The notes under the pieces are model-generated. The model ran no database searches, was not told the DNA's origin, and worked only from the letters and a program-made list of their open reading frames with translations. A DNA stretch of 64,000 nucleotides from Siphonodentalium dalli (taxonomy: Eukaryota; Mollusca; Scaphopoda; Gadilida; Siphonodentaliidae): assembly GCA_032622095.1 (NCBI GenBank), contig CP136069.1, forward strand, positions 310,001-374,000. The letters run 5' to 3'. The position numbers and the translations under genes are program-made. Every line of letters starts with the position of its first letter. Position 1 is the first letter of the stretch. Shown here one piece after another: positions 22,001 to 33,417 of this stretch.

Positions 22001-23833
22001 ATTTCGCGGTCCTGCTGCAATTAGTTTCTGAGTATTTTCAAATAAACGGAAAACTACCCCAATAGAAAAACAATATACTTCCTTGGTTACACCATGGAAG
22101 TATAATAATAGGGCGAATCATGAACTGAACAATTCGCAGTTTAGGGATGGAAAATATGAAGTAAGATGATTGTGTACTGTCCTTAACATTTGTGTGTTGA
22201 TCTCAAGTGTTTATAATTGACCCCACTCCTGCCTCGAAATTGGGTGACGGGATTGGGAAATTGTCACACCAGGCCCAAAATGCAATTTTTGAAGGACCAT
22301 AACTCCGTGATTTTCCAATGTATTTTAAAATTGTTTTAAGTTTTGTTATATGCTACTTACTGAGATTGCATATTATAAATTTCATCTGATTCGGAAAAGA
22401 AGAACATTTTGGTTATTGGAAAGAATATGGGCCCATATTCAAACTTTGAGTTCCAAAATATCCGCCAGTTTTTAACGGATTTACGATCTGTTTTCAGATT
22501 TGTTATTAGCGTGTATGGTAGATGTTATATTCCAAGTTTCATATAATTCGGAGACGAAATAAATTTTGGTACCTCGGACCACCCCTCCCCTGACCCACAA
22601 CACTGAACCGACACTGGCAAAATTTGGCACACCGCGTACTCTCTTCAGCCTACACACATTGGCGTATCAGATGACATTCAAAGTTCGACATCTTCGGAGT
22701 AGATGTGTTATCAAGCACATGGTCCCAAAATTGCAAAATTTGAGGGCCCCTAACTTTGTCAGTTTTCAATGGAATTTCGAAATTCTTTCAGTTTCTAGAT
22801 CGGGTGTCGTTGTAGATGTTAAATTCCAAGTTTTAACTTATTCCGATAAGAATTAAAAATTGGTACCACTGACCACCCCTCCCCATACCCACAATAATGA
22901 ACAGACACTGGCAAAATTTGGTCCACCGCGTGCACTCTTTCGTCCGCACACGTTGGCGTATCAGTTGACATCCAAACTTCGACATCTTCGGAGGAGATGT
23001 GATCACAAGCACATGGGCCCAAATTGCAAACTTTGAGGGCCCGTAACTCTTGCATTTCTTCTCGGATTTCAAAAATCCTTCTTGATTTGGGTTTGTTTTC
23101 GTTCAGGGAATGCATATACTTAAATAGATGAATATCAATCAAAAAAACAATTTCCGAAAATTTGGCCCCCACCTCAGTGTAAAAATATATTACCGACCCT
23201 GTTCAATTTTCTTTTTCGGACTAAACTGAGAACGGTCATCACGGCTATGAAAATCAAATGCAGTTATCTGGAATGATACGGGAGAACAACAGAGTACAAT
23301 AAAATAGAGGTTCCCCTGTTTAGGGGCGGTAACTCTTCAGGGAAAGCGCGGACACAAGTTTTGATGCCCGTGTGCAGTAGGGCATACCGAGGTGTACATA
23401 CGGTCCAATTTTCGATGCTCTGCTCCTTATAATTTCCGAGATAATAAAATGACATTTTTTTCATATAAAGGGAGATAACTCCACGGGTTAAATGCGGACA
23501 ATATCCGTTATGAGCCAAAGGCATAGAACTCATTTACCCCAACATACTTACCAAACTTGAGTTTTCTAGTACTAATACATTCAGAGATTTGGGCGTTGAA
23601 AAATACTGTAGTATAATAATAATAATGAAAAATAATCGAATAAGGGCTATAACTCTGTCTTGAAACAATGGGCCGAAATCCGGATATCATTATCTTTAGT
23701 AGACCTCAGATGCCTATATTCGTTAAAGATTTCGCGGTCCTGCTGCAATTAGTTTCTGAGTATTTTCAAATAAACGGAAAACTACCCCAATAGAAAAACA
23801 ATATACTTCCTTGGTTACACCATGGAAGTATAA
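16071..23833. repeat. Satellite array III (family A, 1728-bp units)
   Basis: Lead-in 16071-16925, then units 16926-18653, 18654-20381 and 20382-22109 (each exactly 1728 bp) and 22110-23833, cut at the CTAG terminus. By eye the units are identical or nearly so, including rare variants (gagtagatg, caagttttaactt, gtttaggggcgg) that separate them from the A units of arrays II and V. This indicates very recent amplification or strong homogenisation. Each unit has two 0.29 kb modules, the paired ggcggtaactc/ggagataactc modules and one A-form 0.22 kb module. No coding sequence. Confidence 0.96.
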
Positions 23834-23879
23834 CTAGAGGTCAGATTCCATGGAATCAGATATACTTCCATGGTATTCC
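23834..23879 (-). mobile_element. Helitron-like 3' terminus (candidate)
   Basis: CTAG at 23834-23837. The left flank is the A-form hairpin (ggaagtata, one A) with no expanded TAA tract. Its duplicate in spacer V has a B-unit (TAA)n on the left instead, which marks CTAG as a true edge. Confidence 0.5.
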
Positions 23880-23898
23880 ATCCCATCCCATCCCGTCC

Positions 23899-24150
23899 CG
23901 ACCTGACCTTCAAAATGGTCAATCGAAGGTCAAATCGGGTAAAACATGCGGATTTCCACGAAATTTGATACCTAGGGGTACTTTTGTCCGGGGAGTCTTT
24001 TGGGCGGGTCAAGTCGTGACCCCGACCTGACATTGACATTCGAAATGGTAAGTTCAAGGTCAAATCGAGTAAAACGATCGGATTTCGACGAAATTTTTTA
24101 CCTAGGAAAACTTTTGTCCGGGGAGTGTTTTGGACAGGTCAAATCGTGAC
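23899..24150. repeat. GACC-rich monomers (x2)
   Basis: Starts at 23899 and 24023. The first is 124 bp because the 'ttggcc' step is missing. A tatgcggattt/gatcggattt variant pair separates the two monomers. Confidence 0.85.
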
Positions 24151-24155
24151 AATAG

Positions 24156-24920
24156 GTTACTTTTACAGTATAGCGGACATACCTATATAGTATATCGGTG
24201 AGCATATTCATGCATTTGCCTTGCTTCTTGCTAAGTCCGTTTGAATTTGCGTCATGAAGAGAGGGTTTGAATTTGAGTAATATATATCACCCGTCACAAC
24301 GTTATACGCTACCAGGGTTAAACCGTTCAATATAAATTATTAAAAAGTGTACTAATCTTGCGTATATATACTACTTATCACATCCACTCATCGAAAAGTT
24401 TTTATCTCAATATATGATTTTCGGAGTAATTTTGCCCATTTGATCTTCGGTGGAATTTTCCAAATCTGAACCCACCCGACACAAACACTCCCTTGAGCAG
24501 GTTGCGTTTATATTAGAGAGGTCAAATTTTAGAGTCATACCTACAGTATACCGGCTTATGTACCACCGCATTAAACTCGCTCCTACATCGGCCCGTTTGG
24601 ATTTGGGGCTAAAAATCGGCTAGTGATAGACTACAGAAGTATACATATTTATGATATATAGCGTTGTCACGAGTAAACCGTTCCATCTGAAAATTAGAAA
24701 ATTGCGCTCTAGATGCGCGTGAACACTAGCTATCAGATGTACTCGTCAAAAAAAATTATCTCGATGTTTGAATTTGAAGTATAGCGGTCAAGATTTGGGG
24801 GGGGGGGGGCGTGAATAGAATATCCAAATGTACCTGCTACATTACCTTGCTCTTTAATTAGCCCTTTTGGATTTGGTGGGAAGAATAGGTGCATTTTCCT
24901 GTTCCCCGTATAGCGGAAAG
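24156..24920. repeat. Degenerate 345-bp monomers with G13 tract
   Basis: Starts at 24156 and 24501 (period 345), then a truncated third with thirteen G at about 24797-24809. Confidence 0.7.
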
Positions 24921-25029
24921 GGGTATATATATATAGTCACGCATTTCAATCAGTTTGGATATACAGTTTAAATATACACAGTTATATGCCTATATATTTA
25001 ATACTAATATATTTTCTTATAAATTAACA

Positions 25030-25114
25030 GCGCAGTCCGTAGACCAGTGGTGAGAGCGTCAAACCCTCAGTTTGTGTTTTATTGCGACGTGAGTTCGAAT
25101 CCCGTCAAATTATC
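25030..25114 (+). pseudogene. tRNA-like sequence (first of dimer, diverged A box)
   Basis: Box A 'tagaccagtgg' (25040-25050) has one mismatch (Y to A). Box B 'gttcgaatc' (25093-25101) is intact and followed by a T-run. Arm CAAAC/GTTTG with loop cctca. Confidence 0.55.
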
Positions 25115-25300
25115 TTTTTTTATTTTTTATTTTTAACATGTTTTGGTGTATTTTAATCATCAAATACGAATAATACCAAACTAAAGATAATGTAAAGATG
25201 CTTTTTATATTCGATTTCAATCAATTTGAATATAAAGTTTAAATATACACAGTTATATGCCTATATATTTAATACTAATATATTTTCTTATAAATTAACA

Positions 25301-25385
25301 GCGCAGTGCGTAGCCCAGAGGTGAGAGCGTCAAACCTTAAGTTTGTGTTTTATTGCGACGTGAGTTCGAATCCCGTCAAATTATC
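25301..25385 (+). pseudogene. tRNA-like sequence (second of dimer)
   Basis: Box A 'tagcccagagg' (25311-25321) fits the consensus. Box B 25364-25372. T5 run, then gtatttttt. Loop cttaa inside the kept CAAAC/GTTTG arm. Confidence 0.55.
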
Positions 25386-25698
25386 TTTTTGTATTTTTTA
25401 TTTTTAACATGTTTTGGTGTATTTTAATCATCAAATACGAATAATACCAAACTAAAGATAATGTAAAATGTGTTATTGAATCGGATATAAAACAATAAAC
25501 ACGTGGGTCGGTTTTCGCATATATAACATGAAGCGCGCTTAATGAACGTTCGGTCCGAAGAATATAATGAGTGATTAACAACAACACACAAATAGTTTGA
25601 ACGTAATCGAACAGAAAAGAGCGTTCTCTATAAGTAGATTCCTTTATGGTAGGAATAATGAGCGGTTGTTTCACGTTTGCTTTTTTGACAAGACTTAA

Positions 25699-25932
25699 AT
25701 GACGGAGTACGAAACTATCAGTGGTGTTTTAGTTTGCGAAAGTATAAAAGGAGTCATTTCCAATTCGGCAGACATATACTCACGGAAAGAATTGAATGTC
25801 TATCAGCAGTATACTACGGTTTATAACAATATACAAATTGATCTTACGAAACTGATGATGTTTGCATGTTTCTATGTGTTTATCGTTGTTATCGCAAACG
25901 GAATAATTGGCTATACGTCGTCATTACGTTAG
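25699..25932 (+). CDS. Hypothetical 77-aa protein with one membrane segment
   Basis: I do not recognise this protein. The frame opens at ATG after 'gacttaa' (an in-frame stop just upstream) and ends at TAG. Residues 1-51 are polar with several Tyr, Glu and Asn. Residues 52-72 are strongly hydrophobic and would make one membrane helix, followed by a short Thr-Ser-Ser-Leu-Arg tail: the look of a small tail-anchored or single-pass protein. TATA-like sequences lie at about 25519 (catatataac) and 25628 (ctataagta). An identical copy is at 52929-53162, but a diverged copy at 33418 has an early stop, and three others are 5'-deleted. Five of eleven base differences to the diverged copy are silent, too few to prove selection. 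It could be a captured exon, a relic of a mobile-element gene, or chance. Confidence 0.25.
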   Translation: MTEYETISGVLVCESIKGVISNSADIYSRKELNVYQQYTTVYNNIQIDLTKLMMFACFYVFIVVIANGIIGYTSSLR

Positions 25933-26708
25933 TAGAAATATACACCGTATAACGAAGATTGTTTGACCAAATTAATATAATGTTTGTATTTTGTTTGGTT
26001 GTATATGATATGCAATGCGTTGAAGATGCGAAAGAAAATACAAAAGTGAAATGCACGCACGCAGATAGCTCATGACACACTCTACACGATAAAATGATAA
26101 TTTACCACACACCATGGGCTACACAATTTACGAATAGGTGGGTTTATATTAAAATCCAAGTTATTTGCTTTATAACGGCTCCGATATGTACTCATACCAA
26201 TATACCACTCTGGAAATGATTGTTGGAATTCGACGGGCGTTCTATCAGTTCTATGGTAGACGATTGAGACTGGTCCGCGGCAAGACGGGTGTATTCGAAT
26301 CGGAGGTAGGTTCCATCCCACGGGGGATGGGGTAGCCGGAGGAAGGAGAGAGGGGAGTGACAAATTTTTGGCGTATATATAGATAATATATATTATATAT
26401 ATAAGCGGAATTATTTTGAAGAGCTCTTTTCACTTGACTGAGAAAAAAATAATGTTCTAAGTCCAAAAGTTTTGGTTGAAATATTGGAGCCTTTTTCAAA
26501 AAGTGAAAACAAAATGAACGACTTTTCTGGAACAGGGCGATTTCGATCCGTTTTGGACTCTGGATTCCCCAAAAGTTATCTCCGTTTCGCGTGTAGCATA
26601 ATATGACTTTTATGAATAAGTAACGGATAGTTTGGGGAATGAGATGTGAGCTTGTACAACATTCGTTCATAGTTCGCGAATTACATTTGGATAGACATAT
26701 TTCTGTTA

Positions 26709-27381
26709 TATCCCAAATTTCATATGATTCGGAGAAGAATTAAAAATTGGTACCGCAGACCACCCCTCCCCTGACCCACACTACTGGACCGACACTTGCA
26801 AACTTTGAGGGCCCGTAACTCTTGCATTTCTTCTCGGATTACAAAAATCCTTTCCGGTATGGGTTTGTTTTCGTTCAGGGAATCTACATACTTAAATAGA
26901 TGAATGTCAATAATAAAAAAAAATTGCGAAAATATTGCCCCCACCCCAGTGTAAAAATATATGACCAACCCTGTCAAATTTTCTTCCTCGGACTAAGCTG
27001 ACAACGGTCAACACGACTACAAAAACCAAATACAGTTATCTGGAATGATACGGGAGGACAACAGAGTACAATAAAATAGAGGTTTGCCAACTATGGGCGG
27101 TAACTCTTCAGGGAAAGGGCGGACCCAAGTTTTTATGCCCGTGGGCAGTAGTGCATATCGAGATGTGCATACGGTCTAATTTTCGATGCTCTGCTTCTTA
27201 TAATTTCCGAGATAATAAAATGACATTTTTTCAAATAAAGGGAGATAACTCCTCGGGGAAAACGCGGACAATATTCGTTATGCGACGATGGCATACAACT
27301 CTTTGATCCCAAGATACGTACCAAGTTTTAGTGTGCTACTCCTGGTACTTTTCGAGTAATAAGGGTTGCAAAAGTGTCCAG

Positions 27382-27416
<35 letters not shown>

Positions 27417-30400
27417 AAAATAATCGAAAAAGGGCCATAACTCTGTCAAAATATATTGGACCAACATCCGGATAGCATTATTTTTAGTAGACCTTAGATG
27501 CCTACATTCGCTAGAGATTTCGCGGTCCTCCTCCCATTAGTTTCTGAGTATTTCCAATTAAACAGAAAACGGCCGCAGTAGAAAAACAATATACTTCCTT
27601 GGTTACACCATGGAAGTATAATAATAGGGCAAATCATGAGCTCAATAAATCGCAGTTAAGGGACGGAAAATATGAATTAGGATGATTATATCTTTCCCTT
27701 AACATGTGTGGGTTGATCTCAAGTGTTTGGGAGTGACCCCACCCCTGCCTCGAAATTGGGTGACGGGATTGGGAAATAGTCAAACCCGGCCCAAAATGCG
27801 AATTTTGAGAGCCCGTAACTCCGTTATTTTCCAATGGATTTAAAAATTGTTTTGAGTATTGTGATCAGCTACTTACATTGATTATTTGTTATAATTTTTG
27901 TCTGATTCAGAGACGAATAACATTTTGTTTATTGGAAAGAATACGGGCCCACATTCAAAGTTTGAGGGCCCAAATCTCCGCCATTTTTTAACGGATTTAC
28001 AATCTGTTTTCAGTTTTATGATCAACGTGTATGGTATATGTTATATATCAAGTTTCATATGATTCGGAGACGAAATAAATTTTGGTACCCCGGACCACCA
28101 CTCCCCTGACCCACAACACTGAACCGACACTGGCAAAATTTGGCTCATCGCGTGCTCTCTTCAGACCGCACGCATTGGCGTATCAGTTGACATCCAAAGT
28201 TTGACATCTTCGGAGGAGATGTGATCACAAGCATATGGGGCCAAATTTGCATTGTTTGAAGGCCCACAACTCTGACATTTTTCAATGGATTTTCGAAATT
28301 CTTTCAGTTTCTAGATCGGTTGGCGGTATGGATGTTATATTCCAAGTTTCATCCGATTCGGAGAAGAATACAAAATTGGTACCCCGGACCACCCCTCCCC
28401 TGACCCACAACACTGAACCGACACTGGCAAAATTTGGCCCATCGCGTGCTCTCTTCAGACCGCACGCACTGGGATATCAGACGACATCCAAAGTTCGACA
28501 TCTTCGGAGGAGATAGGGTCACAAGCACATGGGACCAAATTGCAAACTTTGAGGGCCCGTAACTCTTGCATTTCTTCTCGGATTACAAAAATCCTTTCCG
28601 GTATGGGTTTGTTTTCGTTCAGGGAATCTACATACTTAAATAGATGAATGTCAATAATAAAAAAAAATTGCGAAAATATTGCCCCCACCCCAGTGTAAAA
28701 ATATATGTCCAACCCTGTCAAATTTTCTTCCTCGGACTAAGCTGACAACGGTCAACACGACTACAAAAACCAAATACAGTTATCTGGAATGATACGGGAG
28801 GACAACAGAGTACAATAAAATAGAGGTTTGCCAACTATGGGCGGTAACTCTTCAGGGAAAGGGCGGACCCAAGTTTTTATGCCCGTGGGCAGTAGTGCAT
28901 ATCGAGATGTGCATACGGTCTAATTTTCGATGCTCTGCTTCTTATAATTTCCGAGATAATAAAATGACATTTTTTCAAATAAAGGGAGATAACTCCTCGG
29001 GGAAAACGCGGACAATATTCGTTATGCGACGATGGCATACAACTCTTTGATCCCAAGATACGTACCAAGTTTTAGTGTGCTACTCCTGGTACTTTTCGAG
29101 TAATAAGGGTTGCAAAAGTGTCCAGTATAATAATAATAATAATAATGAAAAATAATCGAAAAAGGGCCATAACTCTGTCAAAATATATTGGACCAACATC
29201 CGGATAGCATTATTTTTAGTAGACCTTAGATGCCTACATTCGCTAGAGATTTCGCGGTCCTCCTCCCATTAGTTTCTGAGTATTTCCAATTAAACAGAAA
29301 ACGGCCGCAGTAGAAAAACAATATACTTCCTTGGTTACACCATGGAAGTATAATAATAGGGCAAATCATGAGCTCAATAAATCGCAGTTAAGGGACGGAA
29401 AATATGAATTAGGATGATTATATCTTTCCCTTAACATGTGTGGGTTGATCTCAAGTGTTTGGGAGTGACCCCACCCCTGCCTCGAAATTGGGTGACGGGA
29501 TTGGGAAATAGTCAAACCCGGCCCAAAATGCGAATTTTGAGAGCCCGTAACTCCGTTATTTTCCAATGGATTTAAAAATTGTTTTGAGTATTGTGATCAG
29601 CTACTTACATTGATTATTTGTTATAATTTTTGTCTGATTCAGAGACGAATAACATTTTGTTTATTGGAAAGAATACGGGCCCACATTCAAAGTTTGAGGG
29701 CCCAAATCTCCGCCATTTTTTAACGGATTTACAATCTGTTTTCAGTTTTATGATCAACGTGTATGGTATATGTTATATATCAAGTTTCATATGATTCGGA
29801 GACGAAATAAATTTTGGTACCCCGGACCACCACTCCCCTGACCCACAACACTGAACCGACACTGGCAAAATTTGGCTCATCGCGTGCTCTCTTCAGACCG
29901 CACGCATTGGCGTATCAGTTGACATCCAAAGTTTGACATCTTCGGAGGAGATGTGATCACAAGCATATGGGGCCAAATTTGCATTGTTTGAAGGCCCACA
30001 ACTCTGACATTTTTCAATGGATTTTCGAAATTCTTTCAGTTTCTAGATCGGTTGGCGGTATGGATGTTATATTCCAAGTTTCATCCGATTCGGAGAAGAA
30101 TACAAAATTGGTACCCCGGACCACCCCTCCCCTGACCCACAACACTGAACCGACACTGGCAAAATTTGGCCCATCGCGTGCTCTCTTCAGACCGCACGCA
30201 CTGGGATATCAGACGACATCCAAAGTTCGACATCTTCGGAGGAGATAGGGTCACAAGCACATGGGACCAAATTGCAAACTTTGAGGGCCCGTAACTCTTG
30301 CATTTCTTCTCGGATTACAAAAATCCTTTCCGGTATGGGTTTGTTTTCGTTCAGGGAATCTACATACTTAAATAGATGAATGTCAATAATAAAAAAAAAT

Positions 30401-30874
30401 TGCGAAAATATTGCCCCCACCCCAGTGTAAAAATATATGTCCAACCCTGTCAAATTTTCTTCCTCGGACTAAGCTGACAACGGTCAACACGACTACAAAA
30501 ACCAAATACAGTTATCTGGAATGATACGGGAGGACAACAGAGTACAATAAAATAGAGGTTTGCCAACTATGGGCGGTAACTCTTCAGGGAAAGGGCGGAC
30601 CCAAGTTTTTATGCCCGTGGGCAGTAGTGCATATCGAGATGTGCATACGGTCTAATTTTCGATGCTCTGCTTCTTATAATTTCCGAGATAATAAAATGAC
30701 ATTTTTTCAAATAAAGGGAGATAACTCCTCGGGGAAAACGCGGACAATATTCGTTATGCGACGATGGCATACAACTCTTTGATCCCAAGATACGTACCAA
30801 GTTTTAGTGTGCTACTCCTGGTACTTTTCGAGTAATAAGGGTTGCAAAAGTGTCCAGTATAATAATAATAATAA
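26709..30874. repeat. Satellite array IV (family B)
   Basis: Lead-in 26709-27625, unit 27626-29357 (1732 bp), then 29358-30874, which stops before its 0.22 kb module at CTAG. The first unit after the spacer has an expanded (TAA) tract (about 27381-27412) compared with about six triplets in later units. No gene. Confidence 0.95.
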
Positions 30875-30920
30875 CTAGAGGTCAGATTCCATGGAATCAG
30901 ATATACTTCCATGGTATCCC
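30875..30920 (-). mobile_element. Helitron-like 3' terminus (candidate)
   Basis: CTAG at 30875-30878 beside (TAA)n. Hairpin identical to the other spacers. The sequence departs from them shortly after, within the ccatc repeats. Confidence 0.5.
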
Positions 30921-30937
30921 ATCCCATCCCATCCCAT

Positions 30938-31590
30938 GTGAGTGTTATGCGTATATGTGTATTCCTCTTCATGCGAATGCATATTGGTGCTTAATGATCC
31001 GATGGTGGACTTGCATTGACATTTCTAAATAATAAATATACTCCAAAGGTTTATGTCATGATGATTAATGACTCTCTAATGCATCATGGTCCTGACCAAC
31101 TGAGTCACCATTCACCCAGCCAATCAGTTAATTTGTATTCAGTAGGGATACATTTTATGGCTAATTATAACCGCTCCCCTGGATGCCCAAATCCTGTTCA
31201 ACGGTCACGAAATTTGGTGTGCCTGATTATAGAGTAATCGGCATGTATATATATCAAAAGGGTGCAAATCATATTAATGTAAAATAACTCCGTTATATCG
31301 CATTTAGTGGATAGTACTTTCAGTTTCGGATTCAGAATTGTTTGTTTTAATGGAAGAGGAAAGACCGCTTATCAATTAATTCAGAGCGTCATCGCCACAC
31401 TATACCCATTAACTTCTTTGTAATAGAGTTAACAGTAATCAAGATATAACTATATCACAATCGATAATGTCATCTGAGTGCTTACCCGTCCGTTTTAATA
31501 CTAATGGTGATCGTATATATATTACCAACCACATGCATTGTTCAAAATATAAAACACTAGATTGAGTAGATTCGCGATTTTCCATTGTTT
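30938..31590. other. Sequence unique within the window
   Basis: AT-rich stretch not repeated elsewhere in the window. It contains an isolated 'aaaataactccgttat' near 31286 like the satellite motif, and palindromic AT pieces. Open frames of 60-73 codons across it have no recognisable features. I see no gene. Confidence 0.6.
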
Positions 31591-31608
31591 CGCGCTCTCC
31601 TCGGGCAG

Positions 31609-32870
31609 GTTACTTTCATGGTAGAGCAGTAAATCTTTGGGCCGTATATATGGTATATCGTTGTACCTGCTCGTGCATTAGCTTGCTCCTTGATAAACCC
31701 GTTTGAATTTGGCATCAATAATAGTGCGGTTGAATTTGAGTAATATATTTCACCCGTTAACAATGTTACGCGCTACCAGGATTAAACGGTCCACTCTAAA
31801 ACTTATCAATCGTTCGAAAGTTGCACCTGGATACTGCTGACCACGTCAACAAATTTTTGTGTCAAAGTTTGATTTTTTAAGTAATTTTCCACATTTGTTT
31901 CCGGTGGAATTTGCCAAGTCTGAACCCACCCGACGCAAGCACTCCGCTGAGCATACATCTTGGAGACGTACCTACAGTATACCGACGTACATGCTCCTGC
32001 ATTAAACTAGATCTTTATTTACACGTTTGGATTTGGGGCTACAATTAGGTTAGTGATAGACTACTTAAGTATAAATATTTATATTATACTAGCAGGGTGA
32101 CCCGACTTCGTCCGTGCTGTTTTCCCTATTGACAATTTTGAAGGTCAAGGTCAGGTCGGGGTCTCGATTTGACCCGTGTAAAACATGCCCACGACAAAAT
32201 TACCCCTAGGTATCAATTTCATCAAAATCCCGTCCAAAGGCGCGATTTGACCTTGAATTGACCATTTAAAAGGTCAAGGTCAGGTCGGGGACACAATTTT
32301 ACCGGTCCAAAAACGTACCCATAGGTATCAAATTTCGTGGAAATCCATCCGTTTTACACGATTTGACATTGAATTGACCATTTTTAAAGTCATGGCCAGG
32401 TCGAGGTCAAAAACACTCCCCGGACAAAAGTATCCCTATATATCAAATTTCGTCGAAATCCGTCCGGCAGTTTTCCCGGCCATACCTAACAGACAAACAG
32501 ACAGAAGTCCCAAAATATGTAGTAGATAGCGTTGTAACGAGTAAACCGATCCATCTGAATATTCGAAAATGGCACTTTAGATGCGCGTGAAAACTATCCA
32601 TCAGATGTACTCGTCAAAATGTTTTTATCTCGATGTTTGAATTTTGCCCCTTTGCGATTTTCGGTGGAATTTACCAAAAGTCTCAACCCACCCCATCTTG
32701 CATTCTCCGTTGGGTAGGTTACTTTTAAAGTATAGCTGTCAATATTTGGGGGGGGGCGTGAATAGAATATCCAAATGTACCTGCTTCGGCATTACCTTGC
32801 TCTTTAATTAGCCCTTTTGGATTTGGTGGGAAGAATAGGTGCATTTTCCCGTTCCCCGTATAGCGGAAAG
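31609..32870. repeat. Degenerate 345-bp monomers interrupted by insertion
   Basis: First monomer from 31609 (gttactttcatggtagagc). The second begins near 31951 and is shortened. It is interrupted at about 32093-32523 between 'tttatattat' and 'tagcgttgtaacgag', which in other spacers are contiguous (tttatgatatatagcgttgtcacgag). Last monomer at 32718 with a G9 tract near 32748. Confidence 0.7.
32093..32523 (-). mobile_element. Inserted GACC-monomer element, inverted
   Basis: About 430 bp interrupting a 345-bp monomer. It begins 'actagcagggtgacccgac', has three monomers in the opposite orientation to those at spacer left ends (aaggtcaaggtcaggtcggg at 32141, again at 32271, a diverged third near 32386), and ends with 'acagacaaacagacagaag'. 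The 'actagc..gtgacccg' start and '(gaca)n' end recall short interspersed elements common in invertebrates, though I cannot name the family. Confidence 0.6.
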
Positions 32871-32975
32871 GGGTATATATAGTAACGCATTTCAATCAGT
32901 TTGGATATAAAGTTTAAATATACACAGTTATATGCCTATATATTTAATACTAATATATTTTCTTATATATTAACA

Positions 32976-33060
32976 GCTCAGTGCGTAGCCGAGTGGTGAG
33001 AGCGTCAAACCTTCAGTTTGTGTTTTATTGCGACGTGAGTTCGAATCCCGTCAAATTATC
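32976..33060 (+). pseudogene. tRNA-like sequence (single copy)
   Basis: Box A 'tagccgagtgg' (32986-32996) and box B 'gttcgaatc' (33039-33047) are intact. Downstream reads atctactatctttt, so the T-run is broken compared with other copies. Only one copy here, suggesting the dimer arose in, or was lost from, one lineage of spacers. Confidence 0.55.
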
Positions 33061-33417
33061 TACTATCTTTTATTTTTATTTTTAACATGTTTTGGTGTAT
33101 TTTAATCATCAAATACGAATAATACCAAACTAAAGATAATGTAAAGATGCTTTTTATATTCGATAAATAACTAGAATATAAACGTCGATGTGTTATTGAA
33201 TCGGATATAAAACAATAAACACGTGGGTCGGTTTTCGCATATATAACATGAAGCGCGCTTAATGAACGTTCGGTCCGAAGAATATAATGAGTGATTAACA
33301 ACAACACACAAAGAGTTTGAACGTAATTGAACAGAAAAGAGCGTTCTCTATAAGTAGATTCCTTTATGGTAGGAATAATGAGCGGTTGTTTCACGTTTGA
33401 TTTTTGACAAGACTTAA

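Larger units (their letters stand above)
23834..26708. repeat. Spacer III
   Basis: In order: CTAG terminus, GACC monomers (23899-24150), degenerate 345-bp monomers (24156, 24501, truncated third with a G13 tract near 24797), tRNA-like dimer (25030-25114, 25301-25385), promoter-like AT-rich stretch, intact 77-codon ORF (25699-25932), right block (25933-26600) and a 0.12 kb extension (about 26600-26708) seen only here and in spacers V and VI. Offset 27,230 to spacer V with near-identity. Confidence 0.92.

Noticed and set aside
27626-30874. Possible CRISPR-like array because of regular repeats
   Set aside because: Period is 1.73 kb with no unique spacers of constant length, and the sequence context is clearly eukaryotic satellite.
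32093-32523. LTR or LINE insertion
   Set aside because: No reverse-transcriptase frame, no long terminal repeats and no poly(A). It is 0.43 kb of tandem monomers.
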